From a virus, in the IMG/VR virus record IMGVR_UViG_3300042564_002073, positions 1 to 32,235 of that record: DNA of 32,235 nucleotides. One strand, written 5' to 3'. Shown here piece after piece: positions 6,797 through 15,237 of this stretch; the stretch's first letter is position 1, and each line of letters starts with the position of its first letter. Position numbers and translations under genes: made by a program. The notes beneath the pieces are model-generated. The model did no database searches. It worked only from the letters and a program-made list of their open reading frames with translations, and was not told the origin of the DNA.

Positions 6797-7243
6797 TTAA
6801 TATTTTCGTTTATATAGCATATAACCGCCAGTTTTATTTGTTCTAATTACTTGTTTTCTATTTTTCTCAGCCCTGAAGCTTATATGAATCCAGTCAGGAG
6901 CTTCGTCGTCGCCGTATTCATAGATTAATTGATCAAATTTAACGTTGTCAATTATCCAGTCAAATATTTTGCGATCCTGTATATCTAAATCCATAGCCTC
7001 GCCCTTGCAATGTTGCGAAGTTTTCGAACTTTTACTAATAACTCCGTTTAATTTCTCAGATCTAAAACCGCTATTTATTTTAATTGGACCGTCAACTTTT
7101 GCCCTAATTGGTTCGAAACAATTTTCGCAAAGATCAACAGCGCGTTTTGTTTGTTCGGCAGTCATTCCATTATAAATGCCGTTTTTTATTGCAGTAGGCG
7201 AAAAAATAAACTCCTTTAAAGTTACGTGTTTACTTAAATTCAT
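6797..7243 (-). CDS. M15-family peptidase, probable endolysin
   Basis: This 148-residue protein is a zinc peptidase of the M15 (D-Ala-D-Ala carboxypeptidase/L-Ala-D-Glu endopeptidase) type that cuts the peptide part of peptidoglycan. Visible family features are SGFRS (58-62), the zinc motif HCKGEAMDLD (H78, D85), LIYE (catalytic Glu 109) and WIHIS (H120, third zinc ligand). There is no signal peptide, so it needs the holin to reach the wall. It is the last gene of the tail-to-lysis transcript, coupled to the phosphoesterase by ATGA. Confidence 0.9.
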   Translation of the reverse strand: MNLSKHVTLKEFIFSPTAIKNGIYNGMTAEQTKRAVDLCENCFEPIRAKVDGPIKINSGFRSEKLNGVISKSSKTSQHCKGEAMDLDIQDRKIFDWIIDNVKFDQLIYEYGDDEAPDWIHISFRAEKNRKQVIRTNKTGGYMLYKRKY

Positions 7244-8106
7244 AAATTAAATTTAGTTGAGTCAATAAATTTTACTATTTCCCTTGCGCCTTTATTTGAT
7301 ATTAATTGTGCTTTTATTGTCAAAATACGTCCGCCAATTGGTTTAATAGGTGCGCCCCTTTCAACGTGCCAGCCTTTTGATCCGTCGCCGTATTCCTCCT
7401 TATATGCGCCCGTTAACATTAAATGTAACTGTTTATGTTTTACCGCGAATTTATGGCTTAAACAGTCCCTTACGTCGTTTCTAGCGCTATTCTCGTGAAT
7501 ATGTCCCATCGCAAAAACGTCAAAATCTTCGTAAAGCTCCAGCGCTCGCGTTAAATTAATCGCTCCTTTTGTAACAACTCCGCCACCGCCTGAGCCGTGA
7601 AAGTATTTTACCTTAGTTGTAACGGTAGAATCGCCGTTTACTTTTTGTCTAATAATTAACCAACCCCCGTAACCGCCAACGTAAATACTCGTCCCACATT
7701 TAAAATTCAATAAATCAACAAACCGTTGTAACAAGTCCGTTTCTTGCCATTTTATAATAGCGGTTTCGTGGTTTCCGTACCCAATTACAGTAAGTAAATC
7801 AGCGTAAGGCGCCCACCATTCGACAGCCGTTTCGACAACTGAATCCAAATAACGCGCGTTATTGTGTTCAGGGCGAATATCAGACTTTGAACTTCTACGA
7901 TCCCCACGCCCTTGCATCAAACAAAACATATCGCCGTTGATCATTATTTTAATATCGTTTTTTTTGCAGTAGTCTAAATGCCGTTTTAAAGTATCCCAAT
8001 CGCTATGAGGGTTGTCCCAATGAATATCGCTTAACATAGCGATTTTAAATTCCTCGCCCTTTACTTCAATTGCGTGAACGTTTTTCGAGTATTTTTTTAG
8101 AATCAT
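7240..8106 (-). CDS. Metallophosphoesterase (calcineurin-like)
   Basis: The 288-residue protein has the full metal-site set of the metallophosphoesterase superfamily: SDIHWD (D27, H29), NGD (D59), GNHE (111-114), H170 in a glycine-rich HGSGGGG and GHIH (201-204). Such enzymes use two metal ions to hydrolyse phosphodiesters of DNA, RNA or small molecules. No signal peptide is seen, so it acts in the cytoplasm. It sits between lysis genes with ATGA overlaps on both sides, so it is made late. DNA end processing, nucleotide signalling breakdown or envelope phosphate chemistry all remain possible. Confidence 0.88.
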   Translation of the reverse strand: MILKKYSKNVHAIEVKGEEFKIAMLSDIHWDNPHSDWDTLKRHLDYCKKNDIKIMINGDMFCLMQGRGDRRSSKSDIRPEHNNARYLDSVVETAVEWWAPYADLLTVIGYGNHETAIIKWQETDLLQRFVDLLNFKCGTSIYVGGYGGWLIIRQKVNGDSTVTTKVKYFHGSGGGGVVTKGAINLTRALELYEDFDVFAMGHIHENSARNDVRDCLSHKFAVKHKQLHLMLTGAYKEEYGDGSKGWHVERGAPIKPIGGRILTIKAQLISNKGAREIVKFIDSTKFNL

Positions 8107-8546
8107 TTAGGCATAAATTTAAAGGATAAAATAACTATTAATAATAAGCCAATAACGATCAGAAGTAAAGTGTACGGAAACGGTTTTGTCCTTGTTTTGT
8201 ATTCCTTGCGAACCTTAATTTTTTCAAGTCGCAAAGTATCGCGTTTTAATTTATATTCGATACGCGTTTCATATCGCGTTTTAGGTACGAAAATTCGTTT
8301 GTAATGAATTATTGTATCTTTTGTGGTAAAATACTTCTCGAAGTAAAAAGTATCTTTTAAAACGACCTTAAACGAGTCAATTGCCGAAATCGTAATTGTA
8401 TCGCTTGTTTGCTCCAGCTTTGCACCTTTTTTGTAAGCGCGGTTTAAATGCCATTTTGCCGAACAACTTGAAAAATAAAATACTAAATAAATGGATAAAA
8501 TCCAAAGTATTAGCATTGAAATAAGCTGTTTTAAATCGACTTTCAT
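8103..8546 (-). CDS. Two-membrane-segment protein, spanin-like
   Basis: The 147-residue protein has a transmembrane helix at about residues 8-25 ending in FSSC (Cys 28, a poor lipobox), a basic periplasm-type middle rich in beta/coil, and a second hydrophobic helix at 124-144. Position between holin and the lytic enzymes, and the membrane-anchored extended middle, suggest a spanin-like role in outer-membrane disruption. Two-helix topology is not classical for spanins, so the call is tentative. Starts and stops overlap neighbours by ATGA. Confidence 0.65.
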   Translation of the reverse strand: MKVDLKQLISMLILWILSIYLVFYFSSCSAKWHLNRAYKKGAKLEQTSDTITISAIDSFKVVLKDTFYFEKYFTTKDTIIHYKRIFVPKTRYETRIEYKLKRDTLRLEKIKVRKEYKTRTKPFPYTLLLIVIGLLLIVILSFKFMPK

Positions 8547-8980
8547 TCCTGTAAATGTTTTTTTACATTTTTGGCTTTTACAATCATTTTAACGATTTCC
8601 TTTATAAAGGAATATCCCTTTACTTTCTCAAAACTTTCGTCCATAGACTTAACTTCGATTGAAATAAGCGTTAACGCTATTAATTTAGTCGCTATATAAT
8701 CGACAGAAACAATTTCCTTTGTCAGGTAGTTAATAATAAAAAAGTCGCTGGTATAAACTAACATAATACCAACGACGTAAGAAATTAATTTCGGGACGAA
8801 ACCGTGACGAAATGTTTTAGAATTAATATTTTCTTTTAGTTTTTTAGCTTTCCAAATTCCGAAACAAGTATCGATAATAGTCGCCAAAGCAACTAATAAA
8901 ATAATTCCTTTAATTGGTGCAAAAAATACTATTAATATTTTAAATAATATCGAAATATTAGATCCTAAAACTTTTAACAT
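8543..8980 (-). CDS. Holin, phage_holin_4 / toxin-secretion holin type
   Basis: The 145-residue protein has hydrophobic segments at about 11-38, 63-90 and 96-110, and the family pattern of an Asp-containing first helix followed by GIWKAKK and a charged C-terminus (IEVKSMDESFEKVKG). It would form holes in the inner membrane late in infection and let the M15 peptidase reach the wall. It heads the lysis cassette and overlaps the spanin-like gene by ATGA. Confidence 0.82.
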   Translation of the reverse strand: MLKVLGSNISILFKILIVFFAPIKGIILLVALATIIDTCFGIWKAKKLKENINSKTFRHGFVPKLISYVVGIMLVYTSDFFIINYLTKEIVSVDYIATKLIALTLISIEVKSMDESFEKVKGYSFIKEIVKMIVKAKNVKKHLQE

Positions 8981-8983
8981 AAC

Positions 8984-9295
8984 TTAGATTTTTTCGATTT
9001 CAACGTCGTAGCCTTGTTGTTTCAAAGCCTCCGCCATATACGCCAAAGCAACCTCAGCCGTTTGCTCCGCTCCAGTTTCAATTTTAACCGTCAAAGATCC
9101 CTCAGGTAAATCCGTAGGAACGATTACGTTATCCTTAAAACCTTGTTTGTCGTAATAGCTGTAATTTGCTATTTCCATAGTTTGCCCGTCCGCTCTCGAA
9201 GCGAATTCAACTCGTAAATAAACCGACTCCAATTCAATCGGAGTTCCTTTAATATTTACTTTTTTTTCTTCAGTTGATTTTACAAAAATTCCCAT
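8984..9295 (-). CDS. Small tail-region protein, 103 residues, unknown function
   Basis: A beta-rich protein beginning MGIFVKSTEEKKVNIKG, with a C-terminal helix. Similar short proteins lie between tail fibre and holin in Bacteroidota phages, from memory, without known function. It has its own promoter box at 9314-9321, so it starts the lysis transcript. A fibre-associated or accessory structural role is possible. Confidence 0.7.
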   Translation of the reverse strand: MGIFVKSTEEKKVNIKGTPIELESVYLRVEFASRADGQTMEIANYSYYDKQGFKDNVIVPTDLPEGSLTVKIETGAEQTAEVALAYMAEALKQQGYDVEIEKI

Positions 9296-9313
9296 AATTT
9301 TGTTGATTTTTTA

Positions 9314-9321
9314 CAAATATA
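9314..9321 (-). promoter_or_regulatory. Putative -7 box ahead of the lysis block
   Basis: Minus-strand TATATTTG lies in the 33-base gap between the fibre gene and the 103-residue gene. A TTTG upstream gives only about 15 bases of spacing and there is no palindromic operator, so it differs from the early promoters and may be a late promoter. Confidence 0.5.
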
Positions 9322-9328
9322 TTAAAAA

Positions 9329-11899
9329 TTATATTACAAACGTCCAGCCAGTTGATTTATAAACATATAAACCCTCAACCGCGTCCGTACAATAAACCAT
9401 TAACCCCACCGCTGGCGAAGCAATTGCAGTACGTTCTGCATTTGTCATTCTTGGAGGTAAAAAACCTTGTGTAGTAGAATCGATCTGTACTTTTGCCGAA
9501 GCGTTCATACTTGTTCCATTTGCAGTCGCTGTATTTGAAACAAATAATCTATAATTCCAAACCAATCTATTTGCGTCTAGCGCATCGTATGGATTCGCTA
9601 TAAAAACAGGAATGTTTCCAGCTGTAAAACTTGAAATTCTAAAATGTGAAGTACCTCCCGTATAAAATTGGTGATCGTGAATCCAATTTCTCGAATAAAA
9701 TTTTGTACTTTCTAAAGCAAATGCAATAGTTCCCTTATTTCCAAATGATATATTTGCATAACCTCCTAAACTATGTGAAATATCAACGCCATTTCCAACG
9801 CTTGTTGATCTTGAAATCCTTAACCCCCAAATATTGGAAGAATCAACGTTTATTCCTAAAAAATCCGTTCCAGTTGAATCTAGTCCAATTGTCATTCCTA
9901 ATTGCCGTACTTCTAAAATATTTTGAGTATTTGCCGAGTTTCTTATAACGAAAGGGCTTGCTGTTCCGTTTGATATTAATTTTAATTGATGATCGCCACT
10001 AATTGATAGCATATCCGCAGTATTCGCCGAATTCCTAACTTTAAAAGCAATATCAGTTGACAACGCTCCTTGTGATGCAATATGTAAGCGAGCCGTTGGC
10101 GTGTCTGTTCCTATTCCTGTTTGACCTGAGCCGTTTACCGTGAAATAGGTAGTCGTTAAAGTTGAATCCATTAATTTAATTAATTTCTTCGTTGGGTTTA
10201 ACGTGCTAGTTGGCGCAATAAATAGACCTAAATTATTTTCTGTTAATGCTAAATTAAAATCTGGTCGCATAACAATAGAAGAACTTTCTTGCATTGTTAT
10301 TTTAGTAATTGTGCTAATTGTTCCGCTATTCATAGATATGTTTTTTCCATATCCTTGCATTCCTATTCCATTTTGTAAATATAAAACACCAGTGACAGCT
10401 AAAGCTTGTGAATATGTTAAAACGCTAGAAGCATCGCCATAAAAATAACCACTACCGTTATTTATTTTTGCAAATGCTAAAATAACTCCTGTTCCCCCAG
10501 CATTGCTCAAAGTCATTGCACCCGTTCCATCTATTTTAATCCAATCAGCCGTATTAGCCGAATTCCGAATCCTAAACGCTAGATCCGTCGAAAGTGCGCC
10601 CTGAGCTTTTACGTCTAGTCTTGCCGTTGGTGTTATTTGCCCTATTCCGACGTTACCAGCAGAATTTATACGCATTTTTTCATTATTTATTTGCGTAAAA
10701 AAACCAATAGCCGAATCGCCAATTTCCTCAATTGAACCAATTGAAACTGTATTTTGAGAATCGCCAAAATTAATTCTTGCGCCTCCCCCTTTTGAAATAT
10801 GTAATGGGCTACTCGGGCTGGAAGTTCCAACCCCCAAACGTCCGTTAGTATTATCCCAAAAGAAATTCGCGCTTTGCTGTAATACTCCCCCATTTTGGAA
10901 TAATACGCGCCCGTCCGTTCCACTTGAAATCGTCGTCGTCCCAACTGTTAAACCAGTCGCCAAAGTTTTGTTTTTCCAAAGCCCCGAAGCGCCCTCAAAT
11001 TGCAATACTTGCCCGTCCGTTTCCCCAACGATTAAAACGTCGTGTAACTCGTCCAATTCGTAGCCGTTTTGAATTTTTACTTCAATTTGTCCGAGTGTTG
11101 GGTGCGATCGTGTAACTATTCCGACGTAAACTAAATGCGCGGGAGCTACTTGTTTTGTCGTTGTGTAATTTCCAGCAACCGTAGAACTTAAATATAGCTG
11201 TGTTCCCTCAGTAATTGCCGAAGTATCTAAGCCGATTAAATCGCCCATTACAACCGCATAACCGACAGCATTATTTGCGATGTCAGTTTGTAAAAATCCG
11301 AATGTTTGAGCGCTCGTAGCGTCTGAAGTAGCCAAAGCCTTAGCGACAGTCGGCTTGTTTCCATTTGCACCGTTAATATATACAATTGTTCCCTTTGTAA
11401 GTGTCGCGCCCGTTTTGTTTTTAACCTCACGAACCAAAGTTCCAGCTTGTCCCGCAACTGGAAACGTGATCAAAGTACCGTCGCCCGCTATATATTGCGT
11501 AGTATCGCCCGTTGGAACGTCAAATTTTCCGTTTAAAACAGTTTGTAAATCCGTTTGATCATTAATATCGCCCGTAATTAAACCCCATACAGACGAAGTT
11601 TCGCGGATCATAAATCCTAAATTTACATTTAGCAAATCGTTAAATATTGCACGCGAAGCGAAAGGCGTTTCCGTTGAATCAACTATTTCAGAAAAATCGA
11701 ATTCCTTAGCGTTTTCCCCTAATCGAATAATATTTGGCGAATTTTGATCTACTAAATTTGCAATATTGTAAAAAAATGAATATATAGAACCCGAAACCCT
11801 CCATTTGACTTGATCCCTAACTTCGCGAATTTCCTCGATCCCTGTCGCTGTATCTGTTACGACAAAGAAATTATTTTGTATTTCTATTTTATAAGACAT
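9329..11899 (-). CDS. Tail fibre / receptor-binding protein
   Basis: An 856-residue fibre. Residues 1-130 form a tail-attachment region; 150-280 form a beta domain with LVREVKNKTGATLTKG resembling capsid/tail decoration folds. Residues 345-670 contain fibre-shaft repeats, with a pair of near-identical units TPTARLDVKAQGALSTD (423-) and TPTARLHIASQGALSTD (599-), each followed by NSANTAD. The C-terminus (LPPRMTNAERTAIASP ... VYKSTGW) is a tip segment common in Bacteroidota phage fibres. It should form trimers that bind the host surface. The start overlaps the baseplate gene by 11 bases. Confidence 0.85.
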   Translation of the reverse strand: MSYKIEIQNNFFVVTDTATGIEEIREVRDQVKWRVSGSIYSFFYNIANLVDQNSPNIIRLGENAKEFDFSEIVDSTETPFASRAIFNDLLNVNLGFMIRETSSVWGLITGDINDQTDLQTVLNGKFDVPTGDTTQYIAGDGTLITFPVAGQAGTLVREVKNKTGATLTKGTIVYINGANGNKPTVAKALATSDATSAQTFGFLQTDIANNAVGYAVVMGDLIGLDTSAITEGTQLYLSSTVAGNYTTTKQVAPAHLVYVGIVTRSHPTLGQIEVKIQNGYELDELHDVLIVGETDGQVLQFEGASGLWKNKTLATGLTVGTTTISSGTDGRVLFQNGGVLQQSANFFWDNTNGRLGVGTSSPSSPLHISKGGGARINFGDSQNTVSIGSIEEIGDSAIGFFTQINNEKMRINSAGNVGIGQITPTARLDVKAQGALSTDLAFRIRNSANTADWIKIDGTGAMTLSNAGGTGVILAFAKINNGSGYFYGDASSVLTYSQALAVTGVLYLQNGIGMQGYGKNISMNSGTISTITKITMQESSSIVMRPDFNLALTENNLGLFIAPTSTLNPTKKLIKLMDSTLTTTYFTVNGSGQTGIGTDTPTARLHIASQGALSTDIAFKVRNSANTADMLSISGDHQLKLISNGTASPFVIRNSANTQNILEVRQLGMTIGLDSTGTDFLGINVDSSNIWGLRISRSTSVGNGVDISHSLGGYANISFGNKGTIAFALESTKFYSRNWIHDHQFYTGGTSHFRISSFTAGNIPVFIANPYDALDANRLVWNYRLFVSNTATANGTSMNASAKVQIDSTTQGFLPPRMTNAERTAIASPAVGLMVYCTDAVEGLYVYKSTGWTFVI

Positions 11900-14800
11900 T
11901 GTACATTGATTTTTTATTTTTAGTAATATCGTTAAAAGTTGCTTTTAATCGCATCAATCGAGCGTTTGACGGGTATTCGCAATTTATTTCTCCTGAAACA
12001 ATTACAGGGAAATCGTTGTATAAATACGAATGATTAGAAATATTATAATCTGAAATAAAGCAACCGTCCTCGTTTAATAAATGTTTCAAAATTAAAGGAC
12101 TTTCGCAACTTGTCAGAGGCTCGCACGTTAATTCGTAGCTTCTTAAATATTCGCGCGTAGTTTTTACCATTTTACGACCTTTGTCGATCAGGTTGTTAAC
12201 TTCCACGTTCGGTTGCATTAAACCAAAGTAACCAGCAACGCGCACCGTATCAACAAAATTCGAACCCGTAAAGTCGATATTTTCTTCCATTGAATAGGAA
12301 TTAAACAAAGATTTTAAACGTATCGTTTCGTCCAATTTTGCGAGCGAATATTGCTGTAAATTAAAAGCTCCAAAAATTAACGTTCCCGTAATTCCTGAAA
12401 TTGAATAATCTACTGAAATTGTATAAACCCCAGCCCCGTAAGTTTGTAAATATTGTTTCCAATTGTAAACAAAGCCCTTAGTCAAAGGATCATTTGGAAA
12501 ACTTAAAACAGTCCCGTAATTTGTTAAAACGTTATTATTACAATCTTTGATTTTAAACGTTGCTGTATCTCCTGAAGTTGATCGTTTTAAATAAACCCCC
12601 TTAACGTCGTTTTTCCAACTATCGTTTGAAGTTAGATCAGCGTAAACATCGTAAGCGCAACAGCACTCAATTAAACCGCGATCCTCAGGCTGTAAACCTG
12701 ACGGCAATTTAACGACGTTGAAATCCTCTTTTTTTCTGTAATTTAAGTAAATAGGCGAATTATTTGTTTTAAATCGTCCCTCTGAATATACACGGTAACT
12801 TAACGAAACTTTATTGGCGTTTATTAATGCTGTATTTATTTGAGCAGTTGCGCGAATTGTTTGCGATCCAATATAAGAAACATTTATTAAATTATTAATA
12901 AAAGGATTTCCAGCAACCGCGCCACGTTCAAAAATTGACGAACTAATATAACGACTTCCAGCTTCAAAATCTTCGATCGTAAATTCAACCCACTCCGTCC
13001 CATTTACAAAAGTTGAATCCAACCAATTAAAATCAACCTGTAAGTTTATTATTTCGTTATCCATTAAATTACTAATAACATCGCCGTTTGAATTTGTTAG
13101 CGTTCTCGTACACGTTGCATTTCCTTGTTCGTAGGTTGCGTCAAAGTATTTAAAATGGTTGTAAAAATCAACTCCAGCCACTCGCAAATAAGTATCAACG
13201 TATAAATTATACGGCTCTTGTTGGTAGTGTTGCCAATCTTTATTTTTGTTATTATTTGGGAAATTTTGATCGAAAAAGTAGTTATCCGCGTTTGGTTGTG
13301 CTAACCAATAACGCCAGTCGTTTAAAAAGCTATACCTTATCGTTATTCCGTATTTTGTCGCTGTATCTTCCGCCGTATTTCTTGTAACAGATATGGAATT
13401 TCTATTCGCGCTTGCTGGTAAATTAAAGTTTCTCGAAGTTATTTCGTTCACTTCATAAATCCCGTTTATAAATGGGACATTTGCAAAGGATAAAAATATA
13501 CTTTCTAACTCAAAGCTATCAACAGGAATAATCGAACGAACCGAAATAGCCGATCTAACTCCGTCGTATTCTTTGTTTTTTTCTAGTAAAATATCAATTT
13601 CATAAACGCAATCGTCTTGCGTGACAGTTTCCTGTATTCCTAAACCTGAATAATTTACATCGTTTCCGTCGTGATCCAAAAGAACCTCAGAAATAACGTC
13701 AGGAATTTGCGACGCAATCGTTGGCGCTGGGTAGCAATCGTCCTCGTAAATCAAAACGTTAACTTCGTTCGACGTATTTTGCCCTGAAGTCGCTGGATTT
13801 TTAATTTCAACCCATAAAAGCATTTCGCGTTCCCCGTCGCTTAGATCATTGAAAAAATCAACCGCCTGAGCGTTTGGCGTAACCTTGCCAAAGATACCAA
13901 CAGCCCCCGACGTTTGCGCAAACATTAAATTTGTTAATTGAAAACTAACGCCCTCGTCGTTTGTTGCTCCCTGAAAAACCAAAGGCGATGGGCTTAAACT
14001 CGGAGCGAAGTCGTATAAAGGCGTAATTAACATTATATTGTTCGCCATTGACGATAATTTGTTTTTATAAAGATCCTCGTTTTTTGGTCTAAATGCAAGC
14101 CCTATTCGGTAACGTGAAGCTGAATTCGGAGCGAATGGATCAGTTAAACCAACTGAAAATTTCGAAGCCCCTAGATAATTCATTTTATCAATTGGGTTGT
14201 TACTTAAATCCGTCCAACTTATTGGCGTTATAATAGTGTACGGGTTTTGTCCACCGTTGTAATTTTCGTTAAAATAACCTGTATTCGCTTCCTTTGCCCC
14301 GTTCGTGTCTTTTTGCACTCCGTTAGGGTTTCCGATCAAAGGGTAAGTTTTTACCGTTATGTAAGGAGCGACGCAATTCCCAGCCGTATAAATATCGTTT
14401 TCGTTGTAAATAGTCCAATCTACAAACTGAAACGTAACTTTAAAATTTTTGTACGAATAAATTGACGCCGTCGTATCGGCTAAACGTGTAATTACAGGGT
14501 ACGCACTACCAAAAATACCGCCCGACTTGTTGCCTAATTGCGTAAATGATCCCGTACCGTTAACAGCTAATAAATGCGCTCCATTGTAAACAAATCTATT
14601 TAATTCGCCATCAATTAATGAATCGTTACTTTGTACGCCGTTCTTTGTTAAATTAAATTGAAATTCAACCGCCTGAGGCGACTTTATAGCCTTTAAAGTC
14701 ATTGCGGAAACTTGTCCGTTAGTCGGAAAAATTAAGTTCGTCCACGGGGACGGCAAAGCTGAATCGATATACATTAAATCGCCATTAATATACGTAATTG

Positions 14801-15062
14801 TTCGCGTATATGTTTTAGCTCCAGTTGGCGCGATTGACGAATTAAAAGTAATCGTAACAACGTCCCCGACAACTAAGCCCGTCGCTTGCCACGTTCCCGA
14901 AGCGCGTTTTATCGTTGTACCTATAAACGTGAATTTATTTTGATCGCTCGAAACTTCGGTGTAATCTACTTTTATACTAAATTCAGCGTTTACAACCTTG
15001 CCAGCATTGGAATACAAAGCGGGCAAATTGTTATATTTTTCCGTATTTATGTTAGTTGACAT
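11889..15062 (-). CDS. Large baseplate / tail-tip protein
   Basis: A 1057-residue protein, beta-rich throughout, with many Asn/Thr/Tyr residues and a Cys cluster (LIECCCAYD), and no enzymatic motif visible. Position between the hub-like protein and the fibre, and its size, indicate a baseplate or central tail-tip component that carries the fibres. Start ATG 15062 overlaps the preceding small gene. It cannot be assigned to a named family from sequence alone. Confidence 0.75.
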   Translation of the reverse strand: MSTNINTEKYNNLPALYSNAGKVVNAEFSIKVDYTEVSSDQNKFTFIGTTIKRASGTWQATGLVVGDVVTITFNSSIAPTGAKTYTRTITYINGDLMYIDSALPSPWTNLIFPTNGQVSAMTLKAIKSPQAVEFQFNLTKNGVQSNDSLIDGELNRFVYNGAHLLAVNGTGSFTQLGNKSGGIFGSAYPVITRLADTTASIYSYKNFKVTFQFVDWTIYNENDIYTAGNCVAPYITVKTYPLIGNPNGVQKDTNGAKEANTGYFNENYNGGQNPYTIITPISWTDLSNNPIDKMNYLGASKFSVGLTDPFAPNSASRYRIGLAFRPKNEDLYKNKLSSMANNIMLITPLYDFAPSLSPSPLVFQGATNDEGVSFQLTNLMFAQTSGAVGIFGKVTPNAQAVDFFNDLSDGEREMLLWVEIKNPATSGQNTSNEVNVLIYEDDCYPAPTIASQIPDVISEVLLDHDGNDVNYSGLGIQETVTQDDCVYEIDILLEKNKEYDGVRSAISVRSIIPVDSFELESIFLSFANVPFINGIYEVNEITSRNFNLPASANRNSISVTRNTAEDTATKYGITIRYSFLNDWRYWLAQPNADNYFFDQNFPNNNKNKDWQHYQQEPYNLYVDTYLRVAGVDFYNHFKYFDATYEQGNATCTRTLTNSNGDVISNLMDNEIINLQVDFNWLDSTFVNGTEWVEFTIEDFEAGSRYISSSIFERGAVAGNPFINNLINVSYIGSQTIRATAQINTALINANKVSLSYRVYSEGRFKTNNSPIYLNYRKKEDFNVVKLPSGLQPEDRGLIECCCAYDVYADLTSNDSWKNDVKGVYLKRSTSGDTATFKIKDCNNNVLTNYGTVLSFPNDPLTKGFVYNWKQYLQTYGAGVYTISVDYSISGITGTLIFGAFNLQQYSLAKLDETIRLKSLFNSYSMEENIDFTGSNFVDTVRVAGYFGLMQPNVEVNNLIDKGRKMVKTTREYLRSYELTCEPLTSCESPLILKHLLNEDGCFISDYNISNHSYLYNDFPVIVSGEINCEYPSNARLMRLKATFNDITKNKKSMYNVL

Positions 15063-15237
15063 CTGTATATTTTTTTAACATTTCTAATTTTTCCGATAAA
15101 TCGCCTTTCAAATTTACGGAATTTTTCGCTTCGTCAATTAGTTTTAATTGCTCGTCAGTCATTTTATCCAAAACCTCAGGCGTTAAAAGTGAATCCATTA
15201 AGCCCTGAGCTTGCTGTATTAAGTCATTTATATTCAT
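15052..15237 (-). CDS. Small helical tail-region protein, 61 residues
   Basis: An all-helical acidic protein (MNINDLIQQAQGLMDSLL...) squeezed between the hub-like and baseplate genes with overlaps of 4 and 11 bases, showing translational coupling. The function is unknown; a chaperone or small adaptor for the baseplate is a guess from position. Confidence 0.75.
   Translation of the reverse strand: MNINDLIQQAQGLMDSLLTPEVLDKMTDEQLKLIDEAKNSVNLKGDLSEKLEMLKKYTDVN

Noticed and set aside
10203-11558. Plus-strand frames within the tail fibre gene
   Set aside because: They lack leaders and recognisable features and mirror the fibre coding sequence.
9329-11899. Diversity-generating retroelement acting on the tail fibre
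   Set aside because: No reverse transcriptase gene and no template/variable repeat pair with adenine-specific differences are visible.
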